Origin: Macrotrachela quadricornifera
Taxonomy: Eukaryota > Rotifera > Eurotatoria > Philodinida > Philodinidae
Length of the DNA: 64,000 nt
Direction of reading: 5' to 3'
Assembly: GCA_022393335.1 (NCBI GenBank)
Contig: JAJEKB010021087.1
Coordinates: forward strand, 33,860-97,859
The position numbers and the translations under genes were made by a program. This document shows positions 1 through 11,642 of this stretch, in pieces. The first letter of the stretch is position 1, and every line of letters starts with the position of its first letter. The notes under the pieces are model-generated. The model was not told the DNA's origin and did no database searches. It saw only the letters and a list, made by a program, of their open reading frames with translations.

Positions 1-3000
1 AATAGGTTCACGATTTACATGTATTGACTCAAAGAGCATAGCTTTTTCTTGAATTGAGCAAAAATCTGAATAAATATATGTTTTTAGAAATAAAAAGTCT
101 TACTCTTGTGATATTAAAAATATTCTTTTAATTAAACACTAACTACTTGAAATCATCATACTCTTCCAACAATATAATACTTGAATACAAAATATTCGTA
201 AAAAGAAACTGAATAAATAAATCGTGATACGCGCTTTTATCATGTCTTTCACGGATCAATTCGTGATCGTTGATCCGTAAGCGTGCATCCTTATCGTAGT
301 ATTGGTATCACAATAAATTCTACAGATGCGAAGATGTCAATGCTGTACATAACAAAATATTTATTACTTTAAACTCCGAGTTGATTCTTCTATGTGAACG
401 ACGTTTCTGATGTATAAAATTGAGAACCTTCAAACTGTTGCCTTCATTATCAAAAGATCAAGAAAAAATAGCTCAAAAATCGTAAAAAACATGAAAGCTT
501 TGAAGAGACGAGAATCCAGCCTGCATAAAAATAGAATTACAAGAAATTTCTTCAACTACTGCAACTATCAACTTAATATTTTTTGTTGATGTAGTTGGTA
601 CTAATGATGGCTGACTGCATTTATCTAGCCTCCATTACTTACAAGATTTTGAAGGCAAAGTTTATCCTCTCACAAACTGTCAATTAGAGAAATCACAACA
701 GTTCTTTCCTTGTAATCCTTTCATGCCATCAAAATCGCGTAAAAATCGATAATTTTATTTCGATTTAATTGCTTAAACTGGTGTTTCTTACCAATTTTCT
801 TCAGAATTTCAAAGAAAATCGCAACTATTTAAATTATTTGCAGTAACTAGAACTGATCATAATATATCTATTTACGACTACGAGCATGTCTCAACTTATA
901 TAGAGTTGTTGTTCACAATTTTGTTCATTGAAGTTTCTGATGAATGCGGATAGGTACCTTGCTTATTCGAGTTTGGTAGGTAGGCACTAGTCCAATAAAG
1001 TCTATGTTAAAGATGAATGATTTTTGATAACTAAAATCCCCAATCCTTAGCAGTCCTTCAGATCGTTTATAGTCAATTTTGCTCGGACAAACTAATACTA
1101 CAGTCGATATTTATAGAACTAAACGTTAATAAAAAAAAAGGAGTGATCAAAAGTCGCATTTTTTCGGTTGTTTTACCAGTTCTCACCTCTCGCATCCTTT
1201 TTTTCTTATCTTCTAGTTCTGTAAGGTTCGACCGTAGTATTGGGTCACCTAATCAAAATTGACTAAAAAATATTTGAAGCACTGGTAAGGACTGGGGTTT
1301 TTCAATATCTGAAATAATTCATCTTTGACATAGACTTTATAGAAGTAGTGCATACCTAATCCCAACCCTCAATGAATAATAGAATTAAATAACTTATCGT
1401 TTGCTTTGGCGTGAAGGTCGATCTGAAACCATGCGGTTCAAACTAGATGACAACTTTCAGTATACTCCTGATGCACTACCAATTTCTATAGGTACCAAGG
1501 TATATTGTCAGTCGGTGAAACAACCGTTACTATAAGAAAATTTAAAAAAAGGTAGATTTTTTGTATAATATGACACTTATTGTTGAAGTTTATTGAAAAA
1601 TCATCGATTTTTTCGAACACCAAGATTAATATCCGCAACTGACCGCATCTCGATGGTGTGAATTTTTAAGCAATAATGGTACAACAAATTTATATTATAC
1701 GACTTTTATAGATTTCCTAACTATGAAGTTTATAAAGAACAGAGTGCATAAGAACATGAATCGGCCTACCTCGAGACTTTGAAAAGAAGTGTATATCGCA
1801 CTGCAGCCTTAGTTTTGGATATGATTTAGTAATTTTTGACGCATATAACTATACCATAGTTTTACCACATTTAGATGGCCATATATTAATATTGTATGTA
1901 TCAAAATATCTCCCCACTCCAATAAAAATTTTCTCACTTGAAAGAGTCGCATACTCGCCACAAGTAAATATATGATTTGTCCACAAATAGCAAGAATAAG
2001 CTAAATTCATGATGAGCAATAGTGTTTCTATCGATATTTTACGCATGTCATGAAGAGTCAAGCTTCATAGTCTCTTTCAAAATGGCTTCACAGTGAACTC
2101 TCATCTTAAGGTTTTGCTTCAAATTTTGAGCAGTTAAACGTTCATATAGTTTTCTGTCCTATATTTTATTGGGAAACATTTTCTGAGGCCATATTAGGGA
2201 CCTGCATGAAAGGTCAGGTTCTCAAAAAATCCCGTTTAGATCGTTCGGCTGGACAATCGAGATTCTCTCGAAACTTTTTCGAGATGGTCTATTCAAGATT
2301 GAGATATTCTGAAAAAATTGGGAATGGGACAAAATGAAAAAATACTAATATTCCGAACGTTTAAGAGTTGCATATTACAGCATGTCATAAACTTTAGTTT
2401 TTTGTTTTTCTAAAACTTTTTTGTAATAGGTAGATGAGCAATGGAAGTGAAAAACATTGAAAAAATATTACGATATGCTCTTACCGCTGTTCATTATCAT
2501 TCTATTGATCAGTTGTTTTGTCTCTAACCATAGTTTAGACATGCAGTCTTGTTTAAGTCGTGCATTGCGGACATTAATCAACCTGTGAATGAGTGTGACA
2601 CAGTACCTAATCTGTACTTATTCCTCAAATTGATTTTTTTTTCTAACATTTCGATCGCGGTAAATATATCTCCTTTTATTATCAAATATTTCATCTGATA
2701 AATAACGAAATAGTAATATAATCGTCATTCAGGCATGTTTGTCGTCCGGTATTGTATTTTCGATAATATACCAGTTACTAGTGAATATGTCAAGCAATTA
2801 TGTATCTGGGCACATTAGTTTACTATTACTGTAAGCGAAGCGGATTCTTCTTTAATAGAACAATTTCTATGTATGTATTTGAAGAAACGGGATGAAAAGA
2901 ATTTTACTAAATAATTTCGAAACAAATTTGGGACAAGATGCTCTCAGTCGAAATATTGCAAAAAACTACTAAACGGGATATATGATATTCGGAGTAAGAA

Positions 3001-3730
3001 AAAGTTTGCCCCGCACATCTCTGAAGTAAATACTGCCTAGAAGTGTGAATGTTTAGACTTTTGACATTTCAGTCCCCCACCTAATGCTTCTAAAATCCAT
3101 GTACGAAAGATTTCCATCTCAAGATGTTGCTTCTGTTTTATTTTCGGATACACTTTGGTATAATTTCCTTCTTTTAAGTTTTGCAGTTAAAACTTGTCGA
3201 GGCCGAACATAATTTGAAATAATGACTACATATACTTCAGTCTTCTCAATCACTTTGAAAATGCTTCTAAAATAGATTAAGGCTAAAATCTCTGAATAAG
3301 AGTTTGATGCCACTTTTTCTAGTCTATACGCTAGTGTAGTTTAGTTTTCCTTGTTGTTTAGTTAACATTTTCGAGGATAAGTACCATAAAAGATAACGTA
3401 GGCATTCTTTAGAGTGACTGAGACTCCTGAACTATATATAACCAACACTTAAGGAAATTTTTTGAGCTAAAATTTTTCGTTAGCAATCTATCTGAAAGGA
3501 CAGTATATCAGCGAGAATTCCCAAAAGATTTGCACAAAATAATTAACCCTTTGGTTACAGATCACGTATACATATGTTTTGAATTTTTGCAGATATTATT
3601 ATTCCGTTTTCTGAAAGAGAGAAATATACGATCGTAAATTCCTTTAAAGTTAGTCTGGCTGTCCTAACCAATGAGAAAAGAGCAATGATTATATCGATGA
3701 TAATAGAACATAATAGTTCCTAAAAATGTT
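1..3730. other. AT-rich intergenic region, no gene recognised
   Basis: Only short open frames without recognisable motifs or splice context occur on either strand. No long inverted repeat or transposase similarity was seen. It may hold old decayed repeats. Confidence 0.5.
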
Positions 3731-3734
3731 CGCA

Positions 3735-4345
3735 AAAAGTTTTTGGGGTCGGAGAATCGAATGGTATCATTAGCTTTTTGTGATTTTGCAAAAAAGAATT
3801 TTTTTACTGCAAAAGAATATTTTTTTTTTAAAATAATGATTTTGTTTATAGAGTTTGACAGAAGGGTTCTTGGGGCCGGAGAATGGAATGGTAGTGTTTT
3901 TTTTATGATTTTTCAAAAATATTTTTTTACCCCAAAAAAATGATTTTTTATAAAATTTCGCCAAAGCACTTTTAAAGGCGAGCAATGAATTGGCATGATT
4001 AGGTTTCAAAAGTTTATAAATCTATTACTCTAACGACTGAAGAGAGAGTGATACGGAAAAAAATGAAATGCGTTTACTTGTTTTTGTCAGGTCAAGCGTC
4101 AAAAAAACGTGTTCTTAGAAAAACCANNNNNNNNNNNNNNNNNNNNNNNNNNNNNNNNNNNNNNNNNNNNNNNNNNNNNNNNNNNNNNNNNNNNNNNNNN
4201 NNNNNNNNNNNNNNNNNNNNNNNNNNCCAACAAAAAACCTCAACTTTGAAAAAATCGACTTTTAACGTTCCAGTAAAGGTTATCAGGGTCGAGGAATCGA
4301 ATGATACCATTAATTTTTTCAATTTCTTTAAATAATTTTTTACTA
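3735..4345. repeat. Degenerate tandem repeat around the assembly gap
   Basis: A motif reading roughly GGGGTCGGAGAATCGAATGG, followed by an AT-rich stretch with poly-T and poly-A runs, recurs near 3745, 3870 and 3975 and again after the N run near 4278. Spacing is roughly 100-130 bases and copies are diverged. A similar phrase occurs near 6150. The array was probably longer, since the gap lies inside it. Confidence 0.6.
4127..4226. other. Assembly gap (100 N)
   Basis: Exactly 100 consecutive N, the usual placeholder for a gap of unknown size. Flanking sequence on both sides belongs to the same degenerate tandem repeat. Confidence 0.99.
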
Positions 4346-6229
4346 AACCAATGCTTTTTTACGAAATAACGATTTGTTTAGTCGATTGGAAGAGAGATCA
4401 TATAACATAAAATAGGTTTGTAGTTATACAGGTATGCTTCCTTCGAAAGTTTCTCTGTATCTTTCGGTATCCAAACCAATCTGAAAACGTTATCAGCTAG
4501 ATTAATATCAAAAGTTAGTAGTATTCTAGTTGAAAACTATATGAAGGGTAAAGAATTTGCATCTGAAGTCAAATTTATTGTTAGTAATAAGTTACTAAAC
4601 AATTAGTAATTAGTTTTACTTTTTTTCCTATGAAGTTTAATCCAAGATGCTCAAAGATTAATAAATGAAAACTGAGTTGATTTGTGAAATATTTAATAGT
4701 AAATAATATAAACTGCCTCCAGGAATACTGCACCAAAGACAATTGAATATAAGAAGTCGAAATCTGAAGTTAGGTTTTCAATATTGGTATTTATTAAATA
4801 GTAATAAATTAGTAAATCGTCGTTTCTAATAAAACTTAACTGATCGTCATCGAGCACGGAATATACGAATTCGAAATCTGTAACAATGTTTGTGATCTAT
4901 TTCTTAGCTTTCTTTGATAAACTGCTTGTTGTTTTAAGATTGACTCACGGATATTCGAGGGTCGTGAATCTATATTCGATATTGTTTCTAATATAAAAAG
5001 TTTTCTTTATTGATTACTATATGTCAGATCTTAGAGTGAGATTTGCACAAAACTATGTGAAAAGGAAGCAACTGTCTGAAGTTCTGTTGTTGAGTCTCCA
5101 TAAATGTCAACCGTAAAATTATATTTCAGAATATACGAGGCTCTTATGAAGACTACAATGTGGTGTACTTTATTTATAGCAATTCTTAAACAGTTTTCCT
5201 CTTTTAGTATCTTCTTAACGGGCGTATTCACAAATACTCAGTAGCTTACTGAGAAGAATTTAACGAGATGCATCCATTAACTTCAAAGCGGAACTAATAT
5301 CGGTCGATCTAGTGGCGTTAAATATGCAAATGACTAATCGCAAATGACCGACCAAAGTGAGGCCGACGAACGACTAGACGTTGATTTAAAAACTTTATCA
5401 TAAGTAGAATAAGTGAGCGCTGAGGCACTTTGAAAAAATGGCGAATAATTCAATTCTCGACGTAAAATAATTTTTTATTAGACATTTGACGTAAAAAAGA
5501 CCTACTCATCAAAGGACTTCTGAATTCTAATATGGTGTTATTTGCTTGTTATCATTCCGAATTCCTGCTCACTTAGTTCCGAACATCATATGTTTTCTCT
5601 TATATCAGGAGATCGTAACGAACAAATGTTACAGGAAATCCCAATGAAAAGTTCGGGCGAAATGATTTATTCCTGTTTTCTTGACTGAGAGGGGGAATCA
5701 TGAAAAACATAAGTCTGTGTGTGTGCTTGTTCAGGGTACTAGGTCAGGCTAAAGTAACTTAGCTGAAGTCGATGGGAACGCTGCGTTTTGTCTCAGTTTT
5801 TCGTTATGAACTGCGGTTGAGCTATAGTTCAGGCGACTCATGTTAGTACTCTATCAATGCATTAGATAAGTCAAAAAATGTTATCTATGATGAGAAAATC
5901 GTGGGTGCTTGATATTTTTCGTATTTAAGCTTGATAGTTTTGGTTTTAGAAATCATAAAATGTGGGCAATTCGTTCACACTGAGGTGACTAGAGCGTCAC
6001 ATTTGTTGACCATTTATCTATCAATGATTCTCGAAATAGATAGAATGAATTTCGTCGAGGGTTAAGTGAGTCATCTTTGACAAGTGTTACTTGTTTAAAA
6101 AAGACTACGAAAAAACGATTTTTTTTAAAAATTTAATCAAAGATTATCTAGATCAAGAAATCGATCGATAACATTAGTTTTTGTAAAAATTTGAAAGGAG
6201 TTTTTGATTGCAGAATGTTTTTTTGTATA
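4346..6229. other. Intergenic, no gene recognised
   Basis: Short frames only. Between about 4550 and 4900 phrases such as 'ctgaagtcaaat/gaagtcgaaat' followed by 'ttagtaataa' recur loosely, suggesting a worn repeat. Nothing else is supported. Confidence 0.4.
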
Positions 6230-7188
6230 CAGGGTTGGAAAAAATCTTTTGATAGGGGGTACCACCATATTTTCAAATAGTGTTAATAATGAATTTTATA
6301 CCAAATGAAAGCCCGTCAAGAACGGAATTTATTGATGTTAAATAGTAAGGGTTATGAAAATTTTTTAATATCGAACTTACGAAGCTTTCAGAAATTTTAT
6401 ACTTTTTCTGCGGTGGAAAAGTAAGATGCCAATAATTTAAAAATAGAGTAAAACATTTATCTTGAATATTTTTACATGGTTTGATAGAACCCGTCGAGCT
6501 CTACAAAACTATACATACGAAAAATTTTCTGAATCATTTGTTTTTCTGAAAATACATTAAAAAAAGTATTTGGAAAATCTTTAAGAACGTTTAAAAAAGT
6601 CATATTTTTGATATGAAAGAAAAACACTCGATTTTTCAATAAAATTAGCTTCTCTCATTATTTTTCCTACCTCAGACGTTTTGAAATGTACTTAATGGAT
6701 AAAATTTTTCATGCGGCATAAAATGGGTATATTTCAAAACGTCTGAGGTAGCAAAAATAATGAGAGAAGCTAATTTTATTGAAAAATCGAGTGTTTTTCT
6801 TTCATATCAAAAATATGACTTTTTTAAACGTTCTTAAAGATTTTCCAAATACTTTTTTTAATGTATTTTCAGAAAAACAAATGATTCAGAAAATTTTTCG
6901 TATGTATAGTTTTGTAGAGCTCGACGGGTTCTATCAAACCATGTAAAAATATTCAAGATAAATGTTTTACTCTATTTTTAAATTATTGGCAACTTACTTT
7001 TCCACCGCAGAAAAAGTATAAAATTTCTGAAAGCTTCGTAAGTTCGATATTAAAAAATTTTCATAACCCTTACTATTTAACATCAATAAATTCCGTTCTT
7101 GACGGGCTTTCATTTGGTATAAAATTCATTATCAACTCTATTTGAAAATATGGCGGTAGCCCCTATCAAAAGATTATTTCCGACCCTG
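6230..7188. mobile_element. Long palindromic (fold-back) element with TA flanks
   Basis: Two arms of about 460 bases (6230-6690 and 6737-7188) are near-perfect reverse complements separated by about 45 bases. The termini begin CAGGGTYGGAAA and both ends abut a TA dinucleotide (6228-6229 and 7189-7190), as expected for Tc1/mariner-type target duplication. No transposase lies inside, so it would be a non-autonomous fold-back element or large MITE. The open frame running from 7150 rightwards starts in the right arm, crosses its end and has no recognisable motif. Confidence 0.85.
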
Positions 7189-7869
7189 TACTCAAAAAGT
7201 GAGTATACTCTAGAATCGGTCAATGTGTCCAGTCGTCCAACCGTTTTACACGACAACTCTTCACAATTACATTCGATTGAGCTAAAATTTTGTGCACAGA
7301 ATTTCTCATTAATATCTCGGTCGAGTTCAAAGATGAGAATGATCCGTCAAGACGTGGGTGAATCGTCGAAAAAATTGTCATTATTCACCAGACCATTCCT
7401 GAGAGAGGGGGACACAGGGATTTTTTCAAAAAATTTTTTTTTTCTCAGAATTATTCACAACATATATGAATCAATTCAGTTTTTGAAGCTGATTTCAAAT
7501 ATGATATTAATTTTGAATCAATTCGTAGTTTTTTAAGTGAAAGTTGCCTAAATAGGGTCCCAAAATATACAAAATCTGCATCCTGAGGCCATTGTGCCTA
7601 AATATGTCTCTGGTGACTAGCGGTTTTGGGCCGCTCTAGATGCATGGCTTTGTTGCTACTAAAAAAAGTTATCAAATGGAACAAAATTTGAACTCGACAG
7701 CTATTTATATTGGGTGATTATTATGAAAACTAGCTATACCCCCGTTCAAACTGCACGATTTTCTTGGTTGTGGACGAATTATGGTTATCACGTGTTGTGT
7801 AATTTAAGAGACGCGCGCAGAGACCCGTTAGTATTACCCAGCAAACATCGTAAGAAGGTGGACTTGACT

Positions 7870-8240
7870 TGTTTTGTGTATACCATGGGCTAATATTATA
7901 CTTCGACTGTTATCCATACGAAACATAGGGTTGTTCGGGCCCTATTAAAGACACCTCTTAATAACTCCTAAATGGCCCGAATATGTCCATGCTTTATTGA
8001 AATAATAGCTGAAAAAACACTTGCTGAAATCTGATTGGCTGAAATCTTGTATATCCCATCGGGTGATATTAGAGTTCAACTATAATCCATATGAAACATG
8101 GGACTGTCCGGGTCATATCAAGAACTTCTCTTGATAACCCGTAATGGCCCGCATATATCCATGGTTCATGCGAATAATAGCAGAGAAAAACGCTTGCTAA
8201 AATCTGATTGGTTGAAAAAATTGGCCAATGGGAGAGGGAC
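7870..8240. repeat. Tandem duplication, about 171-bp unit, two copies
   Basis: The unit starting near 7880 is repeated near 8050. Phrases such as 'ccatacgaaacat/ccatatgaaacat', 'ataatagc..gaaaaa' and 'tctgattgg' recur about 170 bases apart. Each copy holds an imperfect inverted repeat ending in GGCCCG and a CCAAT-type box (CTGATTGG). Confidence 0.7.
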
Positions 8241-8300
8241 CAGATGCAACATTCGACATTATATATATAGATACTGATACCTCTCTTTCCAAAAAGAAAC
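8200..8300 (+). promoter_or_regulatory. Promoter-like cluster: CCAAT boxes plus TATA
   Basis: CTGATTGGTTG at about 8203 and ATTGGCCAATGGG at about 8220 (CCAAT on both strands) are followed by TTATATATATAG at about 8259. The spacing is typical of a strong RNA polymerase II promoter reading rightward. No convincing coding region follows, so it is either an orphan promoter or belongs to a non-coding transcript. Evidence is motif spacing only. Confidence 0.35.
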
Positions 8301-9289
8301 TCTCTCTTCATCGACACAATGTTGCAATAAAATCGGTATTAACTACTCGATGATGATATCTAACGTCTATTTTTACCATATTCTATATGATAGAATCAGG
8401 TATATTTTACAAAAAAACTAAGTATTATTTTTGATATGGTTGCTCATCATGCACATATATGTATTATATCATGATATTGAAGAAAAAAGTTTCCTTTCCG
8501 CTCACATGATCTTTCAATGAAATGAATACCAGACAATAGAGAGTTGGTTGGTACATTTATTTCGCCGTGATTGCTGCACTGAAGAGACATTTTTTCGAGA
8601 AGAATTCTAATGATTTTCTGTTTGTTGATTAGCATTTGTATATTTTTATGTATGTTCTTTGAGAATTAGAAGATTGACCTGAGCGAAAAGTTACACATTG
8701 AATCATATACTTATACAGGCAAGTAACGTTTATCGAAATTCGACTCAGTTGGCTCTAGACTGTCGCAGTTTACATGCGGATATGATTGGATTCAAATGTG
8801 AACAATAGTTCATTAATATTTACTTATAGATAAGATACACATGACAATGATTGTTGTATCGAATTATCTCATCTTTAATATAACAGATCATTTTATTTTG
8901 CATAAAAAAATGGTTGACAGTGTAATATACTTTCATTCATTAAAAGAATATCACCCATACAGTTTTGCTTATTATCACAGAGACTATATATCAAATGTTG
9001 TAATCGTTCTACTATTTGTCAATACATAGCCTTTTTTTATTATTTAAGTAAACTGTAAAAGACAATCAGACTAACAGATTAAGTAACAACATTTTACAAT
9101 GATATACCTCCTAAACTTTTAAAATTGTCAAATTAAAAATGCACACTTTTTGAAGCTTCTATGTAGGGCGCTAAAAAAGTTTCTTCGCCCGGTTCTTCTA
9201 GAAGCCGTATTTTAAGGACATCTATCTATATTATAATGTTGAGTGTCTGACTGTTACCGGGTAAAAAAACATTTATATTAAAAAACATC
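8301..9289. other. Intergenic, no gene recognised
   Basis: Only short frames without motifs. The interval ends at the TA flank of the transposon starting at 9292. Confidence 0.4.
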
Positions 9290-9291
9290 TA

Positions 9292-10840
9292 ACGGGTGAG
9301 TCAAAATGAATGGCGCTCTCAGTATTTTTCATATAACTCATTCATTTTTCAATGTTTAAAAAAGAATTTTTTTACCATAACATTCCTCGTCAAATTCTCT
9401 ACAAAACGTAGATATTTTTATTATCTTAAATAATCTCCATTATTTTGTGAGATGCGATACAATCGATTGGTCCAAGAAGCACAACTTTCAAACACAACAT
9501 TTGTTCGAATTTTTTTTATCGCACGTTTTAGTTCTGGAATCAAGGTTGATTGAGATGTCACTTTATTCCAGTTGATGACCTTCACAAATTCATCCCAAAT
9601 GCAGTAATCCAATGGGTTGAGATCAGGACTATTGGGTGGCCAATGGTCTTTATCAATAAATCCTGGAAAAGTTTCTTAATCATCATCTTTATTTCTGAAA
9701 ATGAAAAGCGAAGATTTACAGAAACTGGTACTTTTGAAACATCAAAATGGTGATAATCCAACAAAGGTTTTTCGTGATTTGAATGGAGTTATCGGTTTAA
9801 CAACGATCACAAGATGATCAATGAAACTGGTTCTATCAATTTATCAGTATCGTCAGGTCGTCCACGTACAGCTCGAAGTAATGCCAACATTGAGAAGGTC
9901 AAGCAAAAGCCACAGTGAAAAAAGGTATCGACTAGAAAAGTTGCATTTGACCTAGGTATATCTCAAAAAAGTGCTCATAGAATTCTTCGGAATGATCTTG
10001 GTCTTCGACCTTATAAACATCTGATCGAACCAGCACTCACCGAGAAACATAAAGAAAAAAGAAAAAAGTTTGCTAACTGGGTACGAACAAACTTTCGAAA
10101 GCAGGAAACATTAAAAATTCTGTTTTCTGACGAAAAGATGTTCGACATTGATGGTGTTTACAATACCCAAAATGATCGTATTTGGGCTGCAAGTCACGAT
10201 GAAGCTAATGAGAAAGGTGGTATTCATCAGAAAAATAAATTCCCTGTGAAAGTCATGGTTTGGCTTGGTGTTTGTTCAAAAGGTATATCTCCATTGGTGA
10301 TATTTGAACAAGGTACAGTCAACCATGATCGATACATTAAAGAGGTGCTTCCTATAGCACTTAAATATGGAAATTACGTATTTGGCAATGATTGGACATT
10401 CCAACAAGACGGTGCTAAACCCCATACTCATCATTTAACACAACAATGGTGCCATGATAATTTTCCAGGATTTATTGATAAAGACCATTGGCCACCCAAT
10501 CGTCCTGATCTCAACCCATTGGATTACTGCATTTTGGGATGAATTTGTGAAAGTCATCAACTGGAATACAGTGACATCTAAATCAACCTTGATTCCAGAA
10601 CTAAAACGTGCGATAAAAAAAATTCGAACAAATGTTGTGTTTGAAAGTTGTGCTTCTTGGACCAATCGATTGTATCGCATCTCACAAAATAATGGAGATT
10701 ATTTAAGATAATAAAAATATCTACGTTTTGTAGAGAATTTGACGAGGAATGTTATGGTAAAAAAATTCTTTTTTAAACATTGAAAAATGAATGAGTTATA
10801 TGAAAAATACTGAGAGCGCCATTCATTTTGACTCACCAGT
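9292..10840 (+). mobile_element. Tc1/mariner-type (DD37D) element with inverted duplication of its own 3' end
   Basis: The element is bounded by ACGGGTGAGTCAAAATG on the left and its inverse CATTTTGACTCACCAGT on the right, with TA on each side. Inverted arms are exceptionally long, about 375-385 bases (9292-9670 and 10455-10840). The right arm is the 3' end of the transposase gene plus its untranslated tail, so the left arm is a backward copy of coding sequence. This suggests the original 5' terminus was replaced by an inverted copy of the 3' end. The same family occurs as a relic at 19080-19869. Confidence 0.9.
9701..10711 (+). pseudogene. DD37D Tc1/mariner-type transposase, decayed
   Basis: Cut-and-paste transposase of the IS630/Tc1/mariner superfamily, which binds the terminal repeats and cleaves DNA with a DDD triad. 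From the ATG at 9701 the frame gives an N-terminal DNA-binding region, a GRPR-like basic hinge (SGRPRTAR), then the catalytic motifs FSDEKMF (first Asp), FQQDGAKPHT (second Asp) and RPDLNPLDYCI (third Asp). Thirty-seven residues separate the last two acids, hence DD37D. It ends at TAA 10709-10711, about 336 codons, the family's usual size. It is dead: in-frame TGA codons occur in the N-terminal third, and an extra T near 10535 shifts the frame just after the last catalytic Asp. The inverted left arm of the element carries the same 3' segment without the extra T, so the unshifted version survives there on the minus strand. Confidence 0.9.
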
Positions 10841-10842
10841 TA

Positions 10843-11128
10843 CTTGTTTTTTTAGGTTCTTACGGCAACCTGTTCAAATAAATTCTTTTGATCTTTCTGT
10901 TTCAGCTGATGCATATTCTAGTGTGGGACTATTCCATTAGAGTATATGTATATTATTATTCCTATACGTACTGAATCCCGGTGAAATCAGATCGAAACTA
11001 ATGTAAAATACTGAATAGTCCTCTTTTCTTTGCTGGAAAGGTTCGACTAATCCCAATAGATCGTGATAAAATTCGATAATTGGATTCATGAGAATTAATT
11101 GAATCCGATCTTTTTTTGGACGGAAGAG
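10843..11128. other. Short intergenic stretch
   Basis: Nothing recognised between the DD37D element and the next inverted-repeat element. Confidence 0.4.
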
Positions 11129-11425
11129 CTCCCAGGAGATTAATGAATGATCGGATCCGACATGCTTTTTGCCGAATTCCTATCAGCCGAATTCTGACCC
11201 AGGTTTCGTCGGGCTGTATCGGAAACAGAATGAAGTCTGAACAGATCCGACCGAATTTCTTTATGCTTCTGTTACAATCTGACGAAATCCGGTTGATGGA
11301 AATCCGACAAAAATTATGTCGGATCCGTTTAGGTTTTCATGAAAGATGTCGAATTTCGACGAAATTCGACGCGGCATCTGACCGAAAACGATCGGATTTA
11401 CAGGCCAGACTGAATCTCCTGGGAG
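11129..11425. repeat. MITE-like element with CTCCCAGGAGATT inverted ends
   Basis: CTCCCAGGAGATT at the left is matched by AATCTCCTGGGAG at the right. The interior is richer in G+C than its surroundings and repeats short words such as TCCGAC, CGGATCCG and CCGAATT in both orientations. The open frame over it has no protein motif. No clear target duplication was found. Confidence 0.5.
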
Positions 11426-11642
11426 TAACAAAAACCATAGATTACATTTAAAAGGATCACAAGAACTATCAGATAGATAATAATATATTTAAATATTCAT
11501 AGCAATATAGTGTTATCTATTATTGCTAAAAAAGGTTTTAAGTTAATATTATATTTTGTGATAGTAATGATGTCAAATTTTTGAAAGAGTCTTTTTTAAT
11601 TATCGTATAAATTGTTGTGATTTAAAAATGTTATAAACACTA

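Noticed and set aside
4048..4335. Open frame spanning the N run
   Set aside because: Its length is an artefact of unknown bases.
7150..7536. 128-codon plus-strand open frame
   Set aside because: It starts inside the right arm of the palindrome at 6230-7188, runs past its end, and has no motif or splice context.
11116..11451. 111-codon plus-strand frame
   Set aside because: It covers the MITE-like element at 11129-11425 and reflects its higher G+C content; no protein motif.
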